DNA from: an uncultured bacterium
GTDB taxonomy: Bacteria > Patescibacteriota > Saccharimonadia > Saccharimonadales > Saccharimonadaceae
Length of the DNA stretch: 64,000 nt
Direction: 5' to 3'
NCBI GenBank assembly: GCA_938017895.1
Contig: CALIJI010000010.1
Location: 1 to 64,000 of the forward strand
Shown: one piece after another, positions 32,671-39,694 of the stretch
Position numbering within the stretch: position 1 is the first letter of the stretch
How the letters are laid out: each line of letters begins with the position of its first letter
Program-made: the position numbers and the translations under genes
The notes under the pieces: generated by a model
What the model was told of the DNA's origin: nothing
Database searches by the model: none
Seen by the model: the letters and a program-made list of their open reading frames with translations, nothing else

Positions 32671-33006
32671 ATGGCACTAAAATGTTTTATGTTGTCGAAT
32701 AAGACAGCAACCGAAGGTGTAGAAAATACCGAAAATTTAAAGACAGTGTTTATGTCGCATATACCAGATAGCCAGGTGGATGCAACAAAAATAATCACCA
32801 CCTTCATCAAACAAAATGTTAATGAAGGTGATAAGATATATTTATTCGATAATAGTACAACGGATATTATCGAATATTCAGAGATTTTCAGGCAAGAATG
32901 CCTGAAAGCTGGCGCAAAAGAATGCACTATATCGAGATGGCAAAAAAACTTATGCACCCATGAAGAAGCCCCAGAACACGGGCAAGATATGTTCATGGAA
33001 GTGTAA
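32671..33006 (+). CDS. Small orphan protein of unknown function, 111 aa
   Basis: I do not recognise this protein. It is supported by a full expression cassette: TTGACT-17-TAAAAT, a strong AAGGAGGTG Shine-Dalgarno 8 nt before the ATG, and a perfect terminator right after the stop. The frame is open further upstream, but the SD fixes the start. The protein is soluble, slightly acidic, with a strand-like VNEGDKIYLFDNSTTDIIEY and four cysteines spread along it. It is the only plus-strand gene between murD and the M16 peptidase. A longer minus-strand frame across it has no SD or promoter. Confidence 0.85.
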   Translation: MALKCFMLSNKTATEGVENTENLKTVFMSHIPDSQVDATKIITTFIKQNVNEGDKIYLFDNSTTDIIEYSEIFRQECLKAGAKECTISRWQKNLCTHEEAPEHGQDMFMEV

Positions 33007-33014
33007 CCTACTAT

Positions 33015-33042
33015 AGCTTCACAAAAGTGAAGCTTTTTCTTT
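33015..33042 (+). terminator. Terminator of small gene 32671-33006
   Basis: AGCTTCAC (33015-33022), AAAA loop, GTGAAGCT (33027-33034), then TTTTCTTTTTT. Confidence 0.95.
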
Positions 33043-33045
33043 TTT

Positions 33046-34335
33046 CTATTTTTCAAAAAGCTTAGAAATCTCAGCGTTTAATTCATTAACCTGCCCAACT
33101 TCACCACCACTAACCGCACCAAAAGACCAGCAGTTTGCGTCAATAAATTCACGCGCAACCTTAAGCATTTTATCAAGTGAAATCTCACGAATTAACTCTG
33201 GCTGCTTTTCAAAATCACGAATTCCACCATCCCAGAAATAACGACCAGCATAAAATCCAGCTGTCGAAGCTACCGTTTGGCCACTCATCTGAAAAGACCC
33301 TAGCGCAAAACTCTTCATCGCTTCAAGCTCAGTCTCAGAAATTTCACCATTCAAGATTCGCTTTAATTCTGTTACGACAAGCTCAAAAAGCGGTTTAGCA
33401 GTATCAAAATTAGTTTGGCCTTCAAAATCCCACGAAGAATCATTTACTCCACGCGATGTTCCAGAATAAATACCATAAGCTAAACCTCGTTTTCGAGCCT
33501 GACCAAAAATACGCGAATGCATAGTGCCAGTTATAATGTGGTTCAACGCATCCATAGCATCCATTTCATCATCCAACAGCTGACGTGGTAAAACTAGTGA
33601 CAAGCCAAAGCTAATATTTTTTAGATCTGGGCGTGCAATATAAACTGGTTCATGTGGCGTTTCTAGTGGATCAGTTATAAGATCAAATCTTTCACCTCGC
33701 GGTAAAGAAATTTGTTCAAGGTTGGCAATGATTTTATTGCGGCGCGATTCATCAATTTTTCCAGCAATAACAAATCGTAAGTTGTCAGTAGTGTGAGTCC
33801 GCGTGTGATGCTCACAGATATCAGCCAGCGAAATGTTATCAATTGTTTTGAGGCGCTGCTCATAAGTTAGAACTTTTTCACCAAAAGCCTGCTGAATTTT
33901 TGGCCACAAAAGGCGTGCGTTATTATTTAGATACCCAGTCAATTCATTGCGAACATTACCCTTTTCAGCCAGAAATTCAGTTTCATTAAATTTTGGTGTA
34001 GCGATCGAAAGAAGCTGAAGGTCTAGAATTCTCTCCCATTCAAAATCAGCACAATCAGCAATATAAACCATATTCATATCAGATGTGGAGGCGTTATGAT
34101 AGGCACCATTTTTAGTAAACTCAGCTTCAAATTCATGCTCGCTAGAAAATTTTGCATTAGCACCAAAAGCCATATGCTCCATTATATGAGCAGTTTCATA
34201 AATTTTATGACTTTTAGTATACCTTGAACCTGCTCGAAACTGAAACCGAAAGCTCATCACGGTCGCATCTGGAACATTTATAAGAAGACCGCGCGCGCCA
34301 TTTTTTAGGCGCACTTCTTCAACGAAATGCCGCAT
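33046..34335 (-). CDS. M16 family zinc peptidase
   Basis: A 429-residue M16 peptidase (pitrilysin/processing-peptidase family). The inverted zinc motif HxxEH is His50-Ile-Met-Glu53-His54 in TAHIMEHMAF, and the downstream glutamate lies in the FLAEKGNVRNEL helix. A second M16 half-domain with LPRQLLDDEMDAMDALNHI follows. No signal peptide is present, so it acts in the cytoplasm or at the inner face. It starts one base after the secA stop and so is co-transcribed with secA. Substrates might be signal peptides or small proteins (inference). Confidence 0.92.
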   Translation of the reverse strand: MRHFVEEVRLKNGARGLLINVPDATVMSFRFQFRAGSRYTKSHKIYETAHIMEHMAFGANAKFSSEHEFEAEFTKNGAYHNASTSDMNMVYIADCADFEWERILDLQLLSIATPKFNETEFLAEKGNVRNELTGYLNNNARLLWPKIQQAFGEKVLTYEQRLKTIDNISLADICEHHTRTHTTDNLRFVIAGKIDESRRNKIIANLEQISLPRGERFDLITDPLETPHEPVYIARPDLKNISFGLSLVLPRQLLDDEMDAMDALNHIITGTMHSRIFGQARKRGLAYGIYSGTSRGVNDSSWDFEGQTNFDTAKPLFELVVTELKRILNGEISETELEAMKSFALGSFQMSGQTVASTAGFYAGRYFWDGGIRDFEKQPELIREISLDKMLKVAREFIDANCWSFGAVSGGEVGQVNELNAEISKLFEK

Positions 34336-37008
34336 TTATTTTCGGCCCTTTTTCTTGTTTTGACGCTGAGCTTTTTTAGTTTTGCGAGCCTTGTTTTTGC
34401 GAGCATTCCTCTCGGACACAGTCGAAGATTTCTTGGCGCTAAAATCATCATCTCGATTCTTTTCACCAGCTAAAACTTCATTCACGCCAGATTCTACAGA
34501 ATTTTCAGCAAGACGCGTCAATTCGGTTTCGTGATCCTCTTCACTACGAGCTAGAACATCACTCTGCTGAATATGAGTAATAATTCGAACTGCTTCATCA
34601 CGTAAAGTATTCTGTAATCCATCAAATAGCTTCTGACTCTCGGAACGATATTCAACTAATGGATCGCGTTGACCAACACTTCGCCAGTGGATTCCTTCGC
34701 GCAAATGATTCATATTCTCGAGGTGGTTCATCCATAAAGTATCAAGAATCTGCATATAAACTTCGCGCTCGATCTTTTGGATTGTGTCTTCACCTAGCTC
34801 AAATTCTTTTTCAGCGTAAATATCGTCAGCGATCTGTTTAGCCAACGAAAGACGTTTTTTATCATTTTTAATTCGGCCAATCGCTTCAACTGTATCACGT
34901 TCAACCGGGAAGAATTCTAGGAAATTATCAACGAAATCTGGATTATTTTTTGAAGGAAGTTCCACTAATTCACGAACCTTATCCTCAAACAAAGCTTTAA
35001 TTTGCGGAGTAATATCTTCGCCCTCAAGAATTTTTCGGCGCATCGTATAGACAACTTTTCGATGGCGATTAATTACGTTGTCATATTGAACAACATTTTT
35101 ACGCGTGTCGAAATTGAATCCTTCAACTCGTTTTTGAGCATTTTCGAGAGTTTTAGAAACAGATTTGTGCTGAATTGGTTGATCATCAGGCACACCAAGT
35201 CGATCCATAAGCATAGCAATTCGCTCTCCTTGGAAAATTCGCATTAGATCGTCTTCGGTTGAAACAAAGAATTGTGTCTCACCTGGATCACCTTGACGGC
35301 CACCACGACCACGGAACTGGTTATCAATTCGACGCGATTCGTGACGCTCTGAACCAATTACAACCAAGCCACCAAGCTCTTTTACACCTTCACCAAGTTT
35401 AATGTCAGTTCCACGACCAGCAATGTTCGTTGCAAGCGTAATTGCGCCTTTTTCTCCAGCACGCGCCACAATCGCAGCTTCATGCTCGTTATTTTTGGCA
35501 TTCAGAAGGTTGTATTTTATGCCTTCCTTATCGAGATATTTGGCGATTTGTTCATTTTTTTCAATTGAAGCCGAGCCGACCAAAACTGGACGACCGGCTT
35601 TGTGGTGTTTTTTAATTTCTTCAGCAACAGCTTTAAGCTTAGCTTTCTCAGTCTTAAAAATTAGATCTTCTTTGTCATCACGAATAACTGGTTTATTCGA
35701 AGGAATTTGCACAACCTCCAAAGAGTAAATCTGCTGAAACTCTTCAGCTTCAGTAAATGCGGTTCCGGTCATACCTGAAAGTTTTTTATAAAGGCGGAAG
35801 AAATTCTGGAATGAAATTGTTGCGAGCGTCATCGATTCTTGAAGCACTGGCACTTTTTCTTTTGCCTCAATCGCTTGATGCAAGCCTTCGTTGTATCGAC
35901 GACCATTCATTAAACGACCAGTGTGTTCATCGACGATAATTACTTCTCCGTCATTAGTCACCACATAGTCTTTATCTCGCTTAAATAGAGTTTGCGCACG
36001 CAAAGCTTGATCCATATGATAAACTGCGCGCGAATGCTCTGGAGTATAAAGATTTTTCATATTGAGAAGTTTTTCAACTTTATCAATTCCAGAATCAGTC
36101 AATGAAACACTGCGGCGCTTCTCGTCAGTTTCGTAATCTTCATCCGTTAGCTGGGCGGCAATTTTAGCAAACTGAATATATGCCTCTGGGTTCTCCGCAG
36201 CTGGAGCCGAGATAATCAATGGAGTTCGAGCTTCATCGATCAAAATTGAGTCAACTTCGTCAACGATAGCAAAGTTAAGATCACGCTGACGCAATAAATC
36301 AACTTCATTCACCATATTATCACGCAAATAATCAAAGCCAAATTCATTATTTGTACCATATGTAATATCAGCATTATAAGCTTCTTTACGTGTAGCAGGT
36401 CGAAGGCGACGCATTTTTTCATCTTCGTGCGATTCGTTGTCGAACTTAGGATCATAAATATAGCTTGCTTCATTCACAATCACACCTACTGACAAACCTA
36501 GAAAATCATAAAGCTCACCCATCCAAGAAGCGTCGCGCTGAGCTAAGTAGTCGTTAACTGTCACTACATGAACGCCCTTACCTTCAAGCGCGTTCAAAGA
36601 AACTGGTAGAGTAGCTACCAAGGTCTTACCTTCACCAGTTTTCATCTCGGCAACCTTTCCTTCGTGAAGCACCATTCCGCCAATTAGCTGAACATCAAAA
36701 TGGCGCATTCCAAGCGTACGAGTTGAAGCTTCTCGCACCAACGCAAAAACATCCGGTAAAATCGTATCAAGTGTTTCACCTTTTTTATCAAGCTTTTTTC
36801 TGAATTTAGCAAAACTTTCTTTTAATTCATCATCAGATTTTTTAGCATATTTTTCGCTTAAAGCATTAATCTCATCAACTTTTTTTTGCAGTCGCGCCAA
36901 AATTCGCTTTTGCGGATCACCAAAAATCTTCGTTAGAATTTTTTCAGTCTTACTTTCTTCTATCATCACATTTTTTTTCGCAGTTTTTTTAGACATTTCC
37001 TTCTCCAT
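34336..37008 (-). CDS. secA: Preprotein translocase ATPase SecA
   Basis: The motor of the Sec pathway. Walker A MKTGEGKTLVATLPV, DEAD-like FAIVDEVDSILIDEARTPL, the preprotein cross-linking domain, and TNIAGRGTDIKL plus GSERHESRRIDNQFRGRGGR in the second NBD are all intact. The C-terminus is a Lys/Arg-rich tail (KKAQRQNKKKGRK) without the CxCxSGx8CH zinc motif that binds SecB and lipid. Two starts are possible: 37008, whose TATACT ends 6 nt upstream (leaderless), and 36996, with GGAGAAGG in front. The M16 gene follows directly. Confidence 0.97.
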   Translation of the reverse strand: MEKEMSKKTAKKNVMIEESKTEKILTKIFGDPQKRILARLQKKVDEINALSEKYAKKSDDELKESFAKFRKKLDKKGETLDTILPDVFALVREASTRTLGMRHFDVQLIGGMVLHEGKVAEMKTGEGKTLVATLPVSLNALEGKGVHVVTVNDYLAQRDASWMGELYDFLGLSVGVIVNEASYIYDPKFDNESHEDEKMRRLRPATRKEAYNADITYGTNNEFGFDYLRDNMVNEVDLLRQRDLNFAIVDEVDSILIDEARTPLIISAPAAENPEAYIQFAKIAAQLTDEDYETDEKRRSVSLTDSGIDKVEKLLNMKNLYTPEHSRAVYHMDQALRAQTLFKRDKDYVVTNDGEVIIVDEHTGRLMNGRRYNEGLHQAIEAKEKVPVLQESMTLATISFQNFFRLYKKLSGMTGTAFTEAEEFQQIYSLEVVQIPSNKPVIRDDKEDLIFKTEKAKLKAVAEEIKKHHKAGRPVLVGSASIEKNEQIAKYLDKEGIKYNLLNAKNNEHEAAIVARAGEKGAITLATNIAGRGTDIKLGEGVKELGGLVVIGSERHESRRIDNQFRGRGGRQGDPGETQFFVSTEDDLMRIFQGERIAMLMDRLGVPDDQPIQHKSVSKTLENAQKRVEGFNFDTRKNVVQYDNVINRHRKVVYTMRRKILEGEDITPQIKALFEDKVRELVELPSKNNPDFVDNFLEFFPVERDTVEAIGRIKNDKKRLSLAKQIADDIYAEKEFELGEDTIQKIEREVYMQILDTLWMNHLENMNHLREGIHWRSVGQRDPLVEYRSESQKLFDGLQNTLRDEAVRIITHIQQSDVLARSEEDHETELTRLAENSVESGVNEVLAGEKNRDDDFSAKKSSTVSERNARKNKARKTKKAQRQNKKKGRK

Positions 37009-37014
37009 TAAAAC

Positions 37015-37020
37015 AGTATA
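37015..37020 (-). promoter_or_regulatory. -10 box of secA, leaderless geometry
   Basis: TATACT on the minus strand, 6 nt before the ATG at 37008. Confidence 0.55.
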
Positions 37021-37058
37021 AAATCTATTACAATTTTATCATAATTTTAACACTAAAA

Positions 37059-37079
37059 AAAGCCCCTTTAAAGGACTTT
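37059..37079 (-). terminator. Terminator of gene 37068-37421
   Basis: AAAGTCC pairs with GGGCTTT (one G-U) on the minus strand, followed by seven U. It overlaps the end of the coding region. Confidence 0.8.
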
Positions 37080-37421
37080 CATTAACTTTTTGGCTATTTC
37101 TACTATTTTATTATTAGGAGAAATAATCTTATGGTTAGCGATAGATTCAATCTCCTTATTTAAAGTCCTAAGCATACAAGATGCCTCAGCATCCCCAGCC
37201 AAAGATATAACATCAGAATACAATTTAATATTGTTGCTAGACTCGATTTTTTCGCTATCCCTAATTATTATTAAATTATTCTCTGACAAAAACAATAAAA
37301 TAGGCTTTTTTATAATTTTATCATTTTTGATCTCATAAAAATCTAAATAAATTGTATTCTCATAAATATCAACAGCCACAAACCTACGGCCGTATTTTTT
37401 GAAAAGTTTTGCTTTATCCAT
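37068..37421 (-). CDS. Small orphan protein of unknown function, 117 aa
   Basis: I do not recognise this protein. It has no signal peptide or membrane helix. A basic N-terminus (MDKAKLFKKYGRRFVAVDIY) leads into alternating strands (NTIYLDFYEIKNDKIIKKPI, then LLFLSENNLIIIRDSEKIE), which suggests a small beta-domain, and a C-terminal helix rich in Ile and Lys. A GGGGGTG Shine-Dalgarno lies before the ATG and a terminator after it. It sits alone between hpf and secA. Confidence 0.7.
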   Translation of the reverse strand: MDKAKLFKKYGRRFVAVDIYENTIYLDFYEIKNDKIIKKPILLFLSENNLIIIRDSEKIESSNNIKLYSDVISLAGDAEASCMLRTLNKEIESIANHKIISPNNKIVEIAKKLMKVL

Positions 37422-37481
37422 TTTTTCACCCCCTAAAATAATAAAGTTACACCATTATACAATATTTTTAGCAAAAAATAA

Positions 37482-37504
37482 AATCGCGCCGTTTTGACGC
37501 GATT
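37482..37504 (-). terminator. hpf terminator
   Basis: AATCGCG (37482-37488) pairs with CGCGATT (37498-37504), with a U-rich tail on the minus strand. Confidence 0.8.
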
Positions 37505-37515
37505 ACTACAGTAAC

Positions 37516-37884
37516 TTATCCTCGTTTAAATGAGCGCTTAAACTTTGCCATAATACCAGCTTTACCAAGGCGTGGATTTTTTTCGGTCTTGTAACGGCGG
37601 ATCTGTCCGTCAAGCTTGGCTTCAACAATATCAATCGCAGCAAGAACATTCGAGCTTTGATCTTTCGCTACCAAAGTTTTATCTGGCACATCAACGATTA
37701 CTTCAACTTCATATTTGTTGTCGTGAGCACCATTGATTTGAGAAATCAAAACCCGCGCCGATGCTGATTTTTTAGCATGTCGTGGTAGATATTTATCTAA
37801 TTTACCAATATGCTTAATTGCATATTTTTTTGTATTTTCATCAACTTCGTATTTATTTCCTGTAACTTCAATCTGTGAAATCAT
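37516..37884 (-). CDS. hpf: Ribosome hibernation-promoting factor (short HPF/RaiA)
   Basis: A 122-residue protein of the S30AE/YfiA family, which binds the 30S A and P sites and silences ribosomes under stress. IEVTGNKYEVDENTKKYAIK, LDKYLPRHAKKSASARV and the late AIDIVEAKLDGQIRRYKTEK form the alpha/beta domain, ending in a basic tail. The C-terminal dimerisation domain of long HPF is absent, so 100S formation would need another factor. AAGGAAAG lies before the ATG. It is a single-gene transcript with terminators on both sides. Confidence 0.93.
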   Translation of the reverse strand: MISQIEVTGNKYEVDENTKKYAIKHIGKLDKYLPRHAKKSASARVLISQINGAHDNKYEVEVIVDVPDKTLVAKDQSSNVLAAIDIVEAKLDGQIRRYKTEKNPRLGKAGIMAKFKRSFKRG

Positions 37885-37949
37885 GTCTTTCCTTTTCTGT
37901 TAATTACTACTCAAATATTAGCATAAACCTTTTTGATTGTCAAGAAAAA

Positions 37950-37967
37950 AGCCCGCGAACGCGAGCT
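37950..37967 (-). terminator. Terminator of glutaredoxin gene
   Basis: GC-rich hairpin AGCTCGCG/CGCGGGCT followed by TTTTTTC on the minus strand. Confidence 0.85.
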
Positions 37968-37976
37968 CTACACCAA

Positions 37977-38240
37977 CTACTTAAGCTTGCCTATAACTTC
38001 CTTGATTTTATCTGGATTAAACCCAACAAAAGGTTCTAGACCTAAATCTCTTGGATCTAGAAACGGAGCACCTGCCAGACCGTAAATCCGCTTCAACTCG
38101 TCAGTCATTCTTACTATAGAACCATCAGTATCATCATTTACATTGTAAACAATGAAATTCTCCAAAGCACCCGCGTCTCTCAATAACTTTTTAGTCATAT
38201 TGCAAGCTGGACAATTATTTGTTATGAAAAGTACTGGCAT
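37977..38240 (-). CDS. Glutaredoxin-like protein with CPAC motif
   Basis: An 87-residue thioredoxin-fold protein: PVLFITNNCPACNMTKKLLR has the redox CxxC as CPAC, and GAPFLDPRDLG carries the cis-proline. It probably reduces disulfides or glutathione/thiol mixed disulfides; in an organism of this type the thiol partner is uncertain. A GTG nine bases upstream could add three residues, but GAAGGTGG fits the ATG at 38240. It is the only redox-active thiol protein of this kind seen in the window. Confidence 0.85.
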   Translation of the reverse strand: MPVLFITNNCPACNMTKKLLRDAGALENFIVYNVNDDTDGSIVRMTDELKRIYGLAGAPFLDPRDLGLEPFVGFNPDKIKEVIGKLK

Positions 38241-38297
38241 AATAGCCACCTTCTTTCTTAATTTATTTATATTTCAATTATAACATAAGTAAATTAA

Positions 38298-38351
38298 AAA
38301 GCACTATATATAGTGTTGTAAAATATACATACACGCTAAATATAGTGCTTT
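38298..38351 (-). terminator. serS terminator with nested palindrome
   Basis: AAAGCACTATAT (38298-38309) pairs perfectly with ATATAGTGCTTT (38340-38351), with U-run on the minus strand. A second perfect palindrome, CACTATATATAGTG (38302-38315), overlaps one arm, so two alternative hairpins exist. Confidence 0.75.
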
Positions 38352-38357
38352 ATAGTT

Positions 38358-39632
38358 CTAGATTTCTTTTCTGCCACCCATAAATGGTTGCAAAACTTCT
38401 GGGATAATTAAATTATCTCCATTCTGGAAGTTTTCGAGTATTGCTACCAAACAACGCGCAAGCGAAACGGCTGTACCATTGAGTGTATGAACTACCTGTA
38501 ACTCACCACTAGTTCTACGCACACGAATGTTTAAGTTTCGCGCCTGATAGTCAGTACAGTTCGAGCAGCTAGTAATTTCACGATACTTACCGTCAACTGG
38601 GCTCCAATATTCAATATCGTATTTCTTTGAAGCTGGCGCGCCCAAATCACCACTAGCAATATTGATTACACGATATGGGATTCCTAGATCTTGATAAATT
38701 TCCTCTTCGACAGCCAGAATTTTTTCGTGAGCTTTAGCACTTTGTTCCGGTAAAGTATAGGCATACATTTCAAGCTTATTGAACTGATGAACTCGGAAAA
38801 GACCACGTGTGTGCTTGCCGTAAGTCCCCGCCTCTTTGCGATAGCAAGGCGAATAGCCAGCATAAAAAATTGGTAAATCTTTTTCGTTCAAAACCTCACC
38901 AGCATGATAACCAGTTAGCGACATTTCGGCAGTTGCAATTAAGCTTAGATCTTCACCTTCGATGAAATATTCATCACTTTGCTCACTCGAACGAGGCGCA
39001 AAACCAGTTCCCGTGGCAACTTCACCATTAACCATATGCGGAACGGTCATAAAATTAAAACCTTTCGAAAGCAGTTTATTTAGCGCAAACTGATAAATAG
39101 CATTCTCTAAAAGCGCTAAATCACCTTTCAAGAAATAAAACTTTGCACCAGCAACCTTCGCTCCACGCTCAAAATCAACCCAGTTTTTATTCATTGCAAA
39201 ATCAAGATGATCTTTTGCACCAACTCGCTCTGAACCAAATTTTTGTTCAGCTAACTCAATTCCCCACTCCTTCACAACTTCATCTTCACCTTCTTCACCA
39301 ATCGGCACATCTGGTTGGAGTATATTTGGAATAGCATTTAATCCAGCATTCAATTTCTCCTCAATATCGCGAAAGTCACTTTCAAGCTCTGCAAGTTCAG
39401 TCTTGATTTTTTTACCCTCAATTATGTTTTCTTCAGAAGGTTTACCACCATCTTTTTTCATCAAATCAGAAATTTGATTACGACGAGCGCGCAATTCATC
39501 AATCTTATAGGTTAGCTTCTTTCTTTGATCATCAAGTTCAAGAACCGCATCAACATCAGTTTTATAGCCTTTGTTTGCAGTATCTTTTTTAACTTGCACC
39601 AAATTTTCACGAATAAATTTTATATCTAGCAT
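38358..39632 (-). CDS. serS: Seryl-tRNA synthetase
   Basis: Class II enzyme that charges tRNA-Ser. The N-terminal antiparallel coiled coil (about 30-100, ELDDQRKKLTYKIDELRARR) reads the tRNA long arm; motif 2 is YSPCYRKEAGTYGKHTRGLF followed by RVHQFNKLEMY, and motif 3 is NGTAVSLARCLVAILEN. Length (424) is normal. A TATAAT (39639-39644) ends 6 nt before the ATG, so the mRNA should be leaderless. It is a single-gene transcript. Confidence 0.97.
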   Translation of the reverse strand: MLDIKFIRENLVQVKKDTANKGYKTDVDAVLELDDQRKKLTYKIDELRARRNQISDLMKKDGGKPSEENIIEGKKIKTELAELESDFRDIEEKLNAGLNAIPNILQPDVPIGEEGEDEVVKEWGIELAEQKFGSERVGAKDHLDFAMNKNWVDFERGAKVAGAKFYFLKGDLALLENAIYQFALNKLLSKGFNFMTVPHMVNGEVATGTGFAPRSSEQSDEYFIEGEDLSLIATAEMSLTGYHAGEVLNEKDLPIFYAGYSPCYRKEAGTYGKHTRGLFRVHQFNKLEMYAYTLPEQSAKAHEKILAVEEEIYQDLGIPYRVINIASGDLGAPASKKYDIEYWSPVDGKYREITSCSNCTDYQARNLNIRVRRTSGELQVVHTLNGTAVSLARCLVAILENFQNGDNLIIPEVLQPFMGGRKEI

Positions 39633-39638
39633 GATTAA

Positions 39639-39644
39639 ATTATA
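39639..39644 (-). promoter_or_regulatory. -10 box of serS, leaderless geometry
   Basis: TATAAT on the minus strand, 6 nt before the ATG at 39632. Confidence 0.7.
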
Positions 39645-39649
39645 TCACA

Positions 39650-39678
39650 AAAAGCAACCTCCTTGAAGAGGTGCTTTT
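39650..39678 (-). terminator. Terminator of the VirB6-like gene
   Basis: AAAAGCA-CCTC arm pairs with GAGG-TGCTTTT with a one-base bulge; U-run follows on the minus strand. It abuts the serS -10 box. Confidence 0.75.
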
Positions 39679-39694
39679 AATGTATATTTTAGTA

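Noticed and set aside
32526..33056. 176-codon minus-strand ORF between murD and the M16 peptidase
   Set aside because: It is antisense to the 111-aa plus-strand gene, which has promoter, SD and terminator; the minus frame has none and its protein is Cys/Phe-rich noise.
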